Source: Trebonia sp963734665 (lineage in GTDB: Bacteria > Actinomycetota > Actinomycetes > Streptosporangiales > Streptosporangiaceae). Taken from it: DNA of 64,000 nt. A program made the position numbers and the translations under genes. Below, piece after piece: positions 17,131 through 26,069 of this stretch. The stretch spans positions 186,001 through 250,000 of the forward strand of contig CAVTIR010000003.1 of NCBI GenBank assembly GCA_963734665.1, given 5' to 3'. A model generated the notes under the pieces. The model was not told the DNA's origin, did not search any database, and saw only the letters and a list, made by a program, of their open reading frames with translations. The first letter of the stretch is position 1; each line of letters begins with the position of its first letter.

Positions 17131-18342
17131 GTGCCCCCGACGGTTACCGCGCTGCTCGCCTGCGCGCTGGTCTTCGATGCCTTCTGCCTGGTTAGCCTGG
17201 TGCGGAACGAGGCAAGCAATCTGCCCAAATGGGCCTGGGCGGTCATCATCTGCGTGTCGTGCCCGTTGGGCGGGCTCGCCTACCTGGCCTTCGGCAGGGC
17301 GGGCGAGGTGGTCCAGGCACCGGAACTTCCCGGTCCGCCCCGGGAGCTGCCGGATGCGCTCCGAGAGCGGCCGGCGCACGCGCTGCGGCCAGCCGGGCGC
17401 GCTCCGGTCACGATCGAGGTAGACGGGCTGGTCAAGCGGTTCGGCCCGCTCACCGCGGTGGACGGCCTGAGCTTCACGGTCCGTCCCGGGCAGGTGACCG
17501 GCTTCCTCGGCCCGAACGGCGCGGGGAAGACAACGACGATGCGGATCATCCTGGGCCTGGACGACCCCACCTCGGGACGGGCGCTCGTCGGCGGCCAGCC
17601 GTACCGGGGGATCATCCGCCCGCTGCACCAGGTCGGCTCGCTGCTGGACGCCGGCGCGATGCACCCGGGGCGATCCGCGTACGCCCATCTGCTGTCGGTC
17701 TCGCAGAGCAACGGCATCGGGCGGCGCCGGGTCACCGAGGTACTCCGGCTGACCGGGCTGGAGAGCGTCGCAGAAAGGCGCGTCAAGGGGTTTTCGCTGG
17801 GCATGAAGCAGCGGCTCGGCATCGCGCTCGCGCTGCTTGGCGATCCCCCGGTGCTGATGTTCGACGAGCCGGTGAACGGCCTGGACCCGGAAGGCGTCCA
17901 CTGGATCAGGCAGCTCTTCAAGTCGCTGGCCGCCGAGGGCCGCACGGTCTTGGTCTCCAGCCACCTGATGAGCGAGATGGCGCTGACCGCCGAGCACTTG
18001 ATCATCATCGGACGCGGCAGGCTGCTCGCCGACATGCCCACGACCGCCTTCATCGAAGCCAATGCGCGCGCGGATGTGCTGGTCCGGTCGTCGCGCCCAG
18101 ATGACCTCGACAGAGTGCTCACCGCGCACGGCGCCACAGTTGCCCCCGAGGGCGACGGCGGGCTTGCCGTGCGCGGCATGGACGCGCACGGCATCGCCGG
18201 GCTGGCCGCCGGGCACGACATCCCGGTGCACGAACTTACGCCTCGGCACGCCTCGCTCGAGGAGGCATACCTGGATATCACGAAAGACAGCGTTGAGTAC
18301 CACGCCTGGGGCCAGGCCGGAGAGGGGACGGCCGCGCGATGA
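17131..18342 (+). CDS. ABC exporter ATPase with N-terminal PLDc_N-like membrane domain
   Basis: Residues 1-55 hold two hydrophobic segments with W-x-W and PLGGLAYLAFGR, the pattern of the PLDc_N domain (phospholipase D-like N-terminal membrane anchor). After a short linker, residues about 92-310 are an ABC-2 type ATPase: GPNGAGKTT Walker A, FSLGMKQRLGIA signature, LMFDEPVNGLDPEG Walker B, VSSHLMSEMALTAEH. The C-terminal part fits DrrA-like subunits. GTG start at 17131. Its stop overlaps the permease start as ATGA. A membrane anchor fused to the ATPase is unusual; a role in tethering to the permease is inference. Confidence 0.85.
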   Translation: MPPTVTALLACALVFDAFCLVSLVRNEASNLPKWAWAVIICVSCPLGGLAYLAFGRAGEVVQAPELPGPPRELPDALRERPAHALRPAGRAPVTIEVDGLVKRFGPLTAVDGLSFTVRPGQVTGFLGPNGAGKTTTMRIILGLDDPTSGRALVGGQPYRGIIRPLHQVGSLLDAGAMHPGRSAYAHLLSVSQSNGIGRRRVTEVLRLTGLESVAERRVKGFSLGMKQRLGIALALLGDPPVLMFDEPVNGLDPEGVHWIRQLFKSLAAEGRTVLVSSHLMSEMALTAEHLIIIGRGRLLADMPTTAFIEANARADVLVRSSRPDDLDRVLTAHGATVAPEGDGGLAVRGMDAHGIAGLAAGHDIPVHELTPRHASLEEAYLDITKDSVEYHAWGQAGEGTAAR

Positions 18343-19139
18343 CCACAGTTAAGATCCGCCAGGCTGACGCAGCCGGGCCGGGCCGCACTGTCCGCGCCCG
18401 CGACGTGCTCCTCTCGGAGTGGACCAAACTCCGCTCGGTCCGCTCAACCTACTGGGCGCTGCTTGTCGCGGCCGTCGTGTCCCTGGCCGGGAGCGTGCTT
18501 TTCGCCTTTCCCGCCAGACGCGGCGCCCGCCTGCCGGACCCGGTCGCCTTCAGCTTCGTCGGCTGGGCGGAGTACCCGGTTCTGGCGGTAGGCATCGTAG
18601 GCGTCCTAGCGTTCACATCCGAATGGGCGACCGGTCAGATCCGGACGACGTTCACGGCGGAACCGCGGCGCCTCGCGGTGCTCGCCGCCAAGACCGCGGT
18701 CGTCGGATCGCTGGCCCTGGTCTTCGGCGAGCTGCTCGCCGTGGCGTCGTTCTCGCTCACCCAGGCGATCCTGTCACGCGAAGACCAGGGCGTATCCCTG
18801 TCACACCCCGGGGTGCCGGGAGCGGTGCTCTCCGCTGGCTTCGTCCTCGTTGTCGTCGCCCTCACCGGGGTCGCGCTCGGCGCGGCCATCCGGCATACGG
18901 CTGGCGCGATCGCGGCGCTGCCCGCCGTGTTCTACCTGCCGCTCATCCTGATGTCGCTGCCGTCCCCGTGGAACCACCGGATCGACAGGTTCACCCTGCC
19001 CGTCGCCGCCTACCAGGTCGTGGCCCTGCACCCGGCGACGAACTTGCTCGCCCCGGCGCTGTCCATGCTGGTCCTGATCGCCTGGCCCGCGGCCGCCCTC
19101 GCCGCCGCCGCCGTCCTCGTCACCCGCCGGGCCGTATAA
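18339..19139 (+). CDS. ABC-2 type permease
   Basis: 266 aa, translationally coupled to the ATPase by ATGA. N-terminal LSEWTKLRSVRSTYWALL is the typical start of actinobacterial ABC-2 permeases, followed by about six membrane segments, with FTSEWATGQIRTTFTAEPRR in the first cytoplasmic loop. Forms an exporter with the preceding ATPase; the substrate is unknown. The 145 bp after it contains no gene. Confidence 0.88.
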   Translation: MTTVKIRQADAAGPGRTVRARDVLLSEWTKLRSVRSTYWALLVAAVVSLAGSVLFAFPARRGARLPDPVAFSFVGWAEYPVLAVGIVGVLAFTSEWATGQIRTTFTAEPRRLAVLAAKTAVVGSLALVFGELLAVASFSLTQAILSREDQGVSLSHPGVPGAVLSAGFVLVVVALTGVALGAAIRHTAGAIAALPAVFYLPLILMSLPSPWNHRIDRFTLPVAAYQVVALHPATNLLAPALSMLVLIAWPAAALAAAAVLVTRRAV

Positions 19140-19285
19140 GACGACGGGTCATCGAGCGGGACCTCGGCCTTCAGCACGCGTTTGCCATGAGAGACCTGCG
19201 GAGCTGGTGTGGCCCTTGCCGCCCCACCAGCTCCATGCCGAGAGCGGGAACGGCAACGGTGAACACCGCAGCGGCGGCTCAGGAC

Positions 19286-19852
19286 CTAGTAGGGACCGTG
19301 CCTGGTCATGTCGAGGACGATCGGGACCATGACGACCAGCATCCGGACGCGCGGCGGCATCGGCCCGGTGAACGTGACCGTGTAGTGGTCGGACGAAGTA
19401 AGCAGCTCCTTGCCGAGCCCCGCCCACGTCTTGCGCAGCCGGGCGAACCGCTCGCCGTCGGGCCCGGTGATCGTGAACTGCTTGACGGCCAGGTCGCCCA
19501 CCGCCAGCCCGGCGACCTGATCGGTTTCGTCGAGCAGCGTGTAGTGGCGCCGCGTCTCGCCGATCTGGATCCGCCCGATCAGCCGCCCGTCAGGGCCGGT
19601 GACGTCGGCGCGCCAGTCGTCGTCCCGCTTCACGAGTGAGAGCATCGGCTCGCCGGAGGCCGACCGCACGCCGAGGATCCGCGTCCGGGGAACCAGGGAG
19701 GCCATCGTCTGCAGTGCTGACCTGGGCTCGGTCTCGGTGGCGACGGCGAGCAGCTTTTTTCGCGGGTCGAAGATGTCGTAACGAGCTCGACCTGGCAGCA
19801 TCCTCGCGGGCTGGCGGATCCGCAATTCCGTGACGGCGAAGGGGTCCTCCAT
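19286..19852 (-). CDS. Tubby C-terminal/LOR-like protein
   Basis: 188 aa, all-beta pattern: RQPARMLPGRARYDIFDPRKKLLAVATE, LVPRTRILGVRSASGEPMLSLVK, WRADVTGPDGRLIGRIQIGE, QFTITGPDGERFARLRK. This resembles the LURP-one-related/Tubby-like (scramblase-like) fold seen in many actinomycete proteins of unknown role. The end (PPRVRMLVVMVPIVLDM) is hydrophobic and could anchor it. Its 3' end is duplicated at 15236-15328. Function cannot be assigned. Confidence 0.65.
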   Translation of the reverse strand: MEDPFAVTELRIRQPARMLPGRARYDIFDPRKKLLAVATETEPRSALQTMASLVPRTRILGVRSASGEPMLSLVKRDDDWRADVTGPDGRLIGRIQIGETRRHYTLLDETDQVAGLAVGDLAVKQFTITGPDGERFARLRKTWAGLGKELLTSSDHYTVTFTGPMPPRVRMLVVMVPIVLDMTRHGPY

Positions 19853-19870
19853 AGCGAGGTATTGTACGGG

Positions 19871-20834
19871 TTATTTCCCGCGCGTGCCCGTGTGGTCCCG
19901 GGCCCCTGCAGGAGAAGTGGGCGAGACCAGGTAAAACACGCACCCGTTCGGAATAACTAAAGAGATCTTTATTCCGAACGGGTTCTGCTGACTCTCCCCG
20001 CGCAGTCGGGCTAAGCCAGCCTCAGGGGTGGCCTTGCGCCATTCGGCTGGGTGGCGGGCGGTGACGGCGGCGCCGCCCGCCACGATGGCGAGCAAGCCGG
20101 TGGCCAGGGCGAGCGGCACGAGCGTGCCGACGTTGAGCACGAGTTCCGCGCCGACGACGGCGCCTGCCAGCATGGTGGCGACCGCGAGGAGCCGTCGGGT
20201 CAGCGCGACGTGACCGCGGTGGCCGGACCGGGGGTCGTGGCCGATGCCGGTCAGCGTCATGGTGAGCACTGTGGTGGTGAGGTCAGGCACGGCGAGTTTG
20301 CGGGCGACCGAGTTCTGGATGCCCATCGCGACGGCGAGCATGGCGGCGAGTGCGGCGGTGAGTCCCGTTCCGAACGCGGGCGTGCCCGTCGAGAGGTGCA
20401 GCGTCCCGTGGGTGGCCGCCGCGCCCCCGACTGCCGCGGCGACGATCAGGGCGGTCGCCAGCAGGGCGAGCTCGGTGACGGCGGCGGCCCGCAGGTGCAG
20501 GGCGCGGTCGTGGCCGAACCTGGTGGTCATCAGGCCGCCGAGGTTCGCTCCGATCAGGAAGCCGCCCAGCGCGAACAAGGACGCGCTGAGGGAGAAACCC
20601 CGGGGCCCCGGAGATCGCGAAACCGGCGAAGACTACGTTTCCTGTCATGTTCGCGACGAAGACCCGGCCGAGCGCCAGGATCGACACCCCGTCAACGACG
20701 CCGGTGACGAGCGTGAGAGTCAGCAGCAGTTCGGGCAGCGGCCCCCAGCCGGCGCCCGTGGGGGTGTACCACAGCCGTCGCGGCAGCGATCGGGCAAGCG
20801 GTGAATCATGACTCGCGGGCTGCACGGTGTCCAT
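19871..20834 (-). pseudogene. DUF1275 (YoaK-like) membrane protein, frameshifted
   Basis: The N-terminal part runs from MDTVQPASHDS through LLTLTLVTGVVDGVSILALGRVFVANMTGNVVFAGFAISGAPGF, the DUF1275 signature. At about 20600 one extra base breaks the frame: removing one C in the CTCCC run restores SLSASLFALGGFLIGANLGG, which continues in another frame to 19871 with AVAMGIQNSVARKLAVPDLTTTVLTMTLTG. Six to seven membrane helices in all. The tail reads through a strong hairpin at 19942-19983, suggesting that the original stop has also been lost. Either a true pseudogene or an assembly indel. Confidence 0.8.
19942..19983. repeat. 15-bp perfect inverted repeat (hairpin)
   Basis: Arms 19942-19956 (ACCCGTTCGGAATAA) and 19969-19983 are exact reverse complements around a 12-nt loop. 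It lies at the 3' end of the DUF1275 pseudogene and just beyond the start of the Tubby-like gene. Possible bidirectional terminator or trace of an insertion. ATTCCGAACGG also occurs near 13141. Confidence 0.8.
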
Positions 20835-20845
20835 CGTTCTACCAA

Positions 20846-21028
20846 TCACGGCGGCAGCGGGACCGCCCCTGCGGCGGTGAGGACGAACAGCGGCGCGCCG
20901 AGCTCGTGCTCAAGGCGGCTGATCTGCTGGCTGAGTGCGGACTGCGCTACGCAGCTCGCCTCGGCGGCCATCGTGAAGGTGCGTAGCTCCGCGACCGCTA
21001 TGAAGCAGCGCAGATGACGAATCCCCAT
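20846..21028 (-). pseudogene. LysR regulator, N-terminal fragment only
   Basis: 60 aa covering just the helix-turn-helix: MGIRHLRCFIAVAE, TFTMAAEASCVAQSALSQQISRLEHELGAPLF, then a stop after AVPLPP. Full LysR proteins have about 300 aa; the effector domain is absent and the DUF1275 remnant begins 12 bp further on. The truncation marks a deletion or insertion scar. Confidence 0.8.
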
Positions 21029-21043
21029 ACCGGCAGGCCATGC

Positions 21044-21501
21044 TCAGCCCGATCGGCGATAGGGATCGACCTGCGGGTTCTTGCGGATCGGCAGGCCGGG
21101 GCGTACGAACTGCTTCGCGACCGAGCCGAGCAGACCGCGGGAGTGACCTGCCACGACGGCACCGCCGTCGTGCCGTCCGGCAAGGGAGTCGAGGTGGAGA
21201 CCGCCGGCAGCGGCATGCCGGCCGGCGACATCGTCGTCGGGTGCCCCTTCGGCGATTGCGCCGTAGGGCGGGTCGGCCCAGGCGAAGTACACCGGGGTCC
21301 CGTCGCCGGTCTGCCCGACGCCTTCGACGCCAAGTCCGGTGCCGGGTCGGGCTGGCCAGCCGGGAAAAGCGCCGCTGGCGACGCTCAGATCGATGGGGTT
21401 GAGCGCGGCCGCGCGCACCTGCACGTTCGGGTGCGGCCCGGCCGGCTCGGAATCCGGTCGACGACGGCTGAGCCGTCGCCTGCGAGGACGAGTGCTTTCA
21501 T
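21044..21501 (-). pseudogene. Quinone oxidoreductase-like (MDR family) fragment, frameshifted
   Basis: ATG at 21501 begins MKALVLAGDGSAVVDRIP, the usual start of zinc-free medium-chain reductases. The frame then shifts, and PHPNVQVRAAALNPIDLSVASGAFPGWP, GLGVEGVG and GTPVYFAWADPPYGAIAEG continue in another frame, after which similarity fades. The nucleotide-binding half is missing. Stretch 21502-21657 has an open frame (AQRPAWLVDDLGAKGADFID) that was not recognised. Confidence 0.7.
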
Positions 21502-21657
21502 GGCGATCAGATAAAGAACTTGTCGGAGGTTGGTGTGCCGTCACGGTGGTGCGGCGAAGGGTGGTGATGTCGATGAAGTCGGCGCCCTTGGCGCCAAGGT
21601 CGTCAACGAGCCAGGCTGGCCTCTGCGCGGTTGACTTGGACATGTGACAGTTCCTCT

Positions 21658-22907
21658 TCAGAAATATTTGAATCCTGGGTGGTTGTGGATCTTTGGCCGC
21701 GGGTTCCCGCTGAGACCCGGATGGCGGGGTGGCGGGACTTGGCGAGTTGCTGCTGTGTCGGTCGGCATGACCAGCACTGGCTTGATGGCGGCGCCCAGGG
21801 CGGCGTCGTCGAAGGCCGTGTTGATGTCGGCGAAGTCGTAGGTGCGGACCAGTTTCTCCAGCGGGAGACGACCGGCTCGCCAGTACTGGACGAGCTGAGG
21901 GATGAACACCTGGGGCATCGAATCGCCTTGCGCGATGCCCCGTAGCCGGCGGCCGCCGTTGAGCAGCCGGTTCATATCGATGGGGGCGGTGGCGCCGACT
22001 GGGGCGCCGCCGACGAGAGCGGCTGTGCCCATGGGGGCGAGAAGGTCGACGGCCTGCGCGAGCATCTCTGGCAGGGCCGTGATCTCGAGGACGTTGTCCA
22101 CGCCGTGCGGGCTGATTGCCCGGACGCGGGCACTGACGTCCTCGGTCCTGCCGTTGACGGCGTGGGCGGCACCGAGCTCACGCGCGAGCCGCAGTCGGGA
22201 ATCGCTGATGTCGACGGCGATGATCGTGCTGGCGCCGGCGATGACGGCGGCCATAACGGCGGACAGCCCGACGGCCCCGGTACCGATGATCAGCAGCGAT
22301 GCGCCGGGCCTGACCTGCAGGGAGTTGAGCACCGCGCCGGCCCCGGTCTGAACACCGCAGCCGAGCGGTCCGGCCAGCTGCAGCGGCATCTCGCTGTCGA
22401 TCTTGACGAGGTTGCATTCGGTGGCGCGGGCGAAGGAGGCGAACGAGGACTGGCCGAAGAAGTGTCCGTGGACGCCGGCTCGGTCGTATGCGTTGGTGCC
22501 GTCGCCCCGGGCACAACCGAACGACAGCTCGAAGCTGCGCTCGCAGTTGGCCGGCGAGCCGGACAGGCCGGGATGCACTGTACACAGGAGGGGAACGTCA
22601 TCGCGACGTGGTCGCCGACCGCGAGGTCCGTGACGGCCGAGCCGACCGCGGCTACGACCCCGGCCCCCTCGTGGCCGAGGACGGCCGGCAGCGGGACGGG
22701 CAGGTCCTGGTTGCGGCTGCGGACGTCGGTTTGGCAGACGCCGGTGGCAACGACTCGGACCAACACCTCGTCCTGTCGCAGCGGGTCGGTGCGCAGTTGC
22801 CGGATGACAAACGGCCCACCCTTCTCCTCGACCACGGCGGCGGTCAGCTCGATGGGATCGGTGGATGCGCCGACCAGGCCGACGCGCGATGTAGTGGATG
22901 AAGACAT
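21658..22907 (-). pseudogene. Zinc-binding alcohol dehydrogenase, frameshifted
   Basis: Starts MSSSTTSRVGLVG at 22907, with ELTAAVVEEKGGPFVIRQL, GVCQTDVRSRNQDLP and PAVLGHEGAGVVAAVG (GHE zinc motif). Near 22575, at the structural-zinc loop, the frame breaks, then LSGSPANCERSFELSFG, LAGPLGCGVQTGAGAVLN and LLIIGTGAVGLSAVMAAVIAGA (Rossmann GxGxxG) follow in a second frame to the end. The set resembles aryl-alcohol dehydrogenases. It is divergent from an intact LysR gene with a LysR-type site between them. A one-base assembly error would make it functional. Confidence 0.8.
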
Positions 22908-23118
22908 GTGGTGTCCTTGGGCTGCTCCGTGCCTGCGTTCTCTGGCTGTTCCCAGCATCGGCCGCGATGGGACCAGAGGTCCAACGCAGAGTTGAGCTAT
23001 CTGATATCGGTTCTCGCGATGCACATTTCGCGACGCACGGACAGGCCGTGCCGCACGGGCGGAGACGGCGTGTGGCCAGGCCTCGCCACGGCCGCTGGCC
23101 CTCTACCTGCGTGAAGTC

Positions 23119-23136
23119 CGATCGAAGCTAAGATCG
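23119..23136. promoter_or_regulatory. LysR-type binding site candidate
   Basis: CGATC-N8-GATCG between the divergent dehydrogenase and LysR genes, 67 bp before the LysR ATG. The ATC-N8-GAT core fits the loose LysR consensus. Position and symmetry are the only support. Confidence 0.4.
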
Positions 23137-23202
23137 ACATGTCTCCGTGTCAACGAACATTTCGATCCGCGAGGCCGTGACGGAAGCGCGAGGGGAGTGC
23201 CC

Positions 23203-24105
23203 ATGGAGCTACGACACCTGCAGCACTTCATCGCGGTCGCCGAGGAGCTCAGCTTCACCAACGCTGCCCGCCGGGTCCACATCGTCCAATCAGCCTTGTC
23301 CGCGTCAGTCCGGTCCTTGGAGCGCGACCTCGGCACAGAGCTGTTCACGCGCACCGGACACTCCGTGCTGCTCACAGAGTCGGGCAAGGTCCTACTGATC
23401 GAGGCGCGCAAGGTCGCGGACGCGGTGGAGGCCGCGCAAGACGCCGTCGCCGCGGTCGAGGGCGGCCTACGTGGACGCGCGCGCGTAGGGATCCTGCAGG
23501 CCCTCGCGCTTCGCGACCTCGCCGACGTCCTGATCCTCTTTCATTCCCGCCGTCCCCACGTGCGGATCGAAGCGCGCGTCGAGCCCGCCGGGTCAGGGGA
23601 GCTTGTCAAGTCGGTGCAGAACGGCCAGCTCGACGTCGCCTTCGCCAGCTTGCCAGGCGACGACTATCCACCGGACGTGGATGTCGTTGTGCTCGGCCGC
23701 GAAACCCTGGAGCTGGCAGTCCCGGCCAACCACCCCCTCTACGGCAAGGACCACATCGATCTCGACGAGCTGGACGGCGAGGCATTCGTCGACTACCCGG
23801 CCGGGTGGGGTATCCGACGCAGCGTCGACCGCCTCTTCGCCGACCGAGGCCTCAGCCGCGAGATCGTCGTCGAGGTCGCTGACTGCCGCACCGCATTCGA
23901 GCTAGCGGTCGGCGGCCTGGGCATCGCCTTCGTCATCCCCTCCACCACCGCCGGCGGACGCAACGCCACCCTCCACCAGGTCACACCCGCGGTGCCCTTC
24001 GAAGTATCCATCGTCACGGGCACGCAACCGCCCCCACGAGCCGCCACCCGGGCTTTCGTCGGCTTGGTCCTCGGCCACTTCGAACGCGGAGCCATGCGAT
24101 TGTAG
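23203..24105 (+). CDS. LysR-family transcriptional regulator
   Basis: 300 aa. N-terminal winged HTH MELRHLQHFIAVAEELSFTNAARRVHIVQSAL with LERDLGTELFTRTG, then a periplasmic-binding-like effector domain (VGILQAL, LVKSVQNGQLDVAFASLP, GGLGIAFVIPS). GAGGGGA lies just before the ATG at 23203, which is preferred to the GTG at 23197. Divergent from the dehydrogenase pseudogene at 21658-22907, its probable target. Confidence 0.92.
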   Translation: MELRHLQHFIAVAEELSFTNAARRVHIVQSALSASVRSLERDLGTELFTRTGHSVLLTESGKVLLIEARKVADAVEAAQDAVAAVEGGLRGRARVGILQALALRDLADVLILFHSRRPHVRIEARVEPAGSGELVKSVQNGQLDVAFASLPGDDYPPDVDVVVLGRETLELAVPANHPLYGKDHIDLDELDGEAFVDYPAGWGIRRSVDRLFADRGLSREIVVEVADCRTAFELAVGGLGIAFVIPSTTAGGRNATLHQVTPAVPFEVSIVTGTQPPPRAATRAFVGLVLGHFERGAMRL

Positions 24106-24547
24106 TGTGCCGGTCCACCGGGGCGGCGACTGTGACGGGCCGTGCCGTGGCCGGGTGCGCTGGGATCGCCGGGGCGAGATCCTGCGCGACCCGCATCTCG
24201 GTCGGCGGGCGGTGACTGTCGCCTCGGCGGGGGCCAGCGGGTGATGACCGAGGCGGGCCGATACCTGGTGACCTACCCGATGCCCGGCGCAGCGGGCGGC
24301 ACCGGGCCAGGCGAGCGCCGTCGGACTGGTTTCCGACCGTGCTGCCGCGCGGTAATCACCAGCCAGCCCGTCAGGCCAGCACAGCCTGGCCCCAATCGTG
24401 CACCTAGTCGTTATGTCAGACCCCGGCGGACACCGGAGACCAGATGTGCAGCAGGTGAGCCATTTAACTGACCTTCCATATGTGGTTAGTGACGCACAAA
24501 TCATTAGCCTCATATGGATGGTACGTCAAATCGGTTAGACTCGGCTC
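24106..24547. promoter_or_regulatory. Intergenic region with MarR-type inverted repeat
   Basis: No gene recognised in this 440-bp gap. The last 80 bp are AT-rich for this genome. TCCATATG (24475-24482) and CATATGGA (24511-24518) are perfect inverted arms 28 nt apart, ending 30 bp before the marR ATG. They could be operator half-sites for the MarR protein itself. Confidence 0.45.
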
Positions 24548-25006
24548 ATGACCTCCCAGCCCGTTGTCAGCCAGCCGGTGCATCGGTCCGGCGCGCTGCT
24601 CGACCACCTCGCGCGCCGCATGCGCCTGCGTGCCGAGTCGGTGCTGGCGCCGCTCCGCCTGCGACCTCGCCACCTCGTCGCCCTCACGGTGCTGCGGAGT
24701 CACGACGGCATCACTCAGCAGGCGCTCTCGAGCACGCTGGAGATGGACGGGACGAACATCGTCGTACTGCTCAACGAACTCGAGGCCGAGGATCTGATCG
24801 AGCGACTGCGCTCGCCCGAGGATCGTCGCCGCCACGTCGTCGCGCTTACCGAAGCCGGTGCGAAGCGACTCGCGGAAGCCGAGTGCGCACTCGCGGCGGT
24901 TGAGAACGAGGTGCTCGGAGCGCTCGATGACAGCCAGCGCGAGGTGCTCTACAACCTGCTCCTGCAGGCGACCAGAGGAAGCGACGTGCGCTGCCCTCTC
25001 AACTAG
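24548..25006 (+). CDS. MarR-family transcriptional regulator
   Basis: 152 aa with the winged-helix core HDGITQQALSSTLEMDGTNIVVLLNELEAEDLIER and the wing RSPEDRRRHVVALTEAGAKRLAEAE, flanked by dimerisation helices. Convergent with dapD, which follows at 25034 on the other strand. An AT-rich promoter with an inverted repeat lies upstream, suggesting autoregulation. The ligand and target cannot be told. Confidence 0.9.
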   Translation: MTSQPVVSQPVHRSGALLDHLARRMRLRAESVLAPLRLRPRHLVALTVLRSHDGITQQALSSTLEMDGTNIVVLLNELEAEDLIERLRSPEDRRRHVVALTEAGAKRLAEAECALAAVENEVLGALDDSQREVLYNLLLQATRGSDVRCPLN

Positions 25007-25033
25007 CCAGGCCCCGCGCAGTGCGGCTGCGGC

Positions 25034-25990
25034 CTAGTCGTTGACGTGCAGCACCGTGTTGAGCTCACCCCAGGCGCCCGTGCGGGGGAGTGCCTCAAGC
25101 GCTCCGGTGACGCTGTTGCGGCGGAAGAGGATTCCGGGGCGTCCCGACAGTTCCAGGGCCTTAACCACCGTGCCGTCGGCCAGCGTGACCTTGCTGCCGC
25201 CGGTTATGTAACAGCCGGCCTCGACCACGCAGCCGTCGCCGAGGGAGATGCCGGTCCCGGAGTTGGCACCGAGCAGGCAGCCGCTGCCGATCGAGATCAC
25301 CTCGGTCCCGCCGCCGGAGAGCGTGCCCATGATCGAGGCCCCGCCGCCGATGTCGGACCCGTCGCCTACAACGACCCCGGCGCTGATCCTGCCCTCGACC
25401 ATCGACGCGCCGAGCGTGCCGGCGTTGTAGTTGACGAACCCCTCGTGCATCACTGTGGTGCCAGGGCCGAGGTAGGCCCCGAGCCGTACCCGGTCCGCGT
25501 CGGCGATGCGTACCCCCGTCGGCACCACGTAGTCAGTCATCCGGGGGAACTTATCGACGCTGTGCACGCTGATCGGTCCGCCGCGGGCCCGTTGCCCCGC
25601 GCGGACGACGTCCAGGTCGGTCACCCGCACGGGACCAAGGTTGGTCCACGCCACGTTCGGCAGGACGCCGAAGATCCCGGTCAGGTTCACTCCGTGCGGC
25701 CGGACGAGCCGGCCGGAGAGGAGATGCAGCCGGAGGTAGGCATCCGGCACGTCAGCCGGCGCGGCGTCTAGGTCAACGATGGTGTGTACCACCGCGAGGT
25801 TCACCCGGCGAGCCGGATCCTCCCGCTCCGCCTCGACGAGCGTGGCCGGAGCGGCACCGTCCGCTCCAGGCGCTCCCAGCCCAGGTGCCGGATACCAGGT
25901 GTCGAGCACTTCGCCTGCCGCGGCGATAGTGGCCAGACCCCATCCCCAGGCCAGCCGTGCCCCGCTCGCTGTCAACTGTGTGTCACTCAC
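25034..25990 (-). CDS. dapD: Tetrahydrodipicolinate N-succinyltransferase, actinobacterial type
   Basis: Succinylates tetrahydrodipicolinate in lysine and diaminopimelate synthesis. The 318 aa match the actinobacterial DapD class: N-terminal GARLAWGWGLATIA, middle NLTGIFGVLPNVAW and VDKFPRMTDYVVP, then a left-handed beta-helix of hexapeptides (MHEGFVNYNAGTLGASMVEGR, GGGASIMGTLSGGG, GCLLGANSGTGISLGD, VEAGCYITGG). GTG start at 25990. Single gene, without other dap genes nearby. Confidence 0.95.
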   Translation of the reverse strand: MSDTQLTASGARLAWGWGLATIAAAGEVLDTWYPAPGLGAPGADGAAPATLVEAEREDPARRVNLAVVHTIVDLDAAPADVPDAYLRLHLLSGRLVRPHGVNLTGIFGVLPNVAWTNLGPVRVTDLDVVRAGQRARGGPISVHSVDKFPRMTDYVVPTGVRIADADRVRLGAYLGPGTTVMHEGFVNYNAGTLGASMVEGRISAGVVVGDGSDIGGGASIMGTLSGGGTEVISIGSGCLLGANSGTGISLGDGCVVEAGCYITGGSKVTLADGTVVKALELSGRPGILFRRNSVTGALEALPRTGAWGELNTVLHVND

Positions 25991-26069
25991 ATCCCAGACG
26001 GTACCCGCCGCGCCAGTGGTCGTCGCAGGGGGACGCCGTAGCCGGGGGCGGACGGGCCCGTTGCTCCCG

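Noticed and set aside
16468..18303. 611-aa open frame on the minus strand
   Set aside because: Antisense to the serine-hydrolase-like gene and ABC ATPase gene, both of which have clear motifs; this frame has none.
20595..20606. Programmed frameshift in the DUF1275 gene
   Set aside because: No slippery heptamer with a downstream pseudoknot was seen, and neighbouring genes are also broken. Indel or decay is more likely.
24106..24513. Minus-strand 203-aa frame (23902-24513) opposite the LysR end
   Set aside because: Arg/Pro-rich with no recognisable motif and largely antisense to lysR; treated as intergenic noise.
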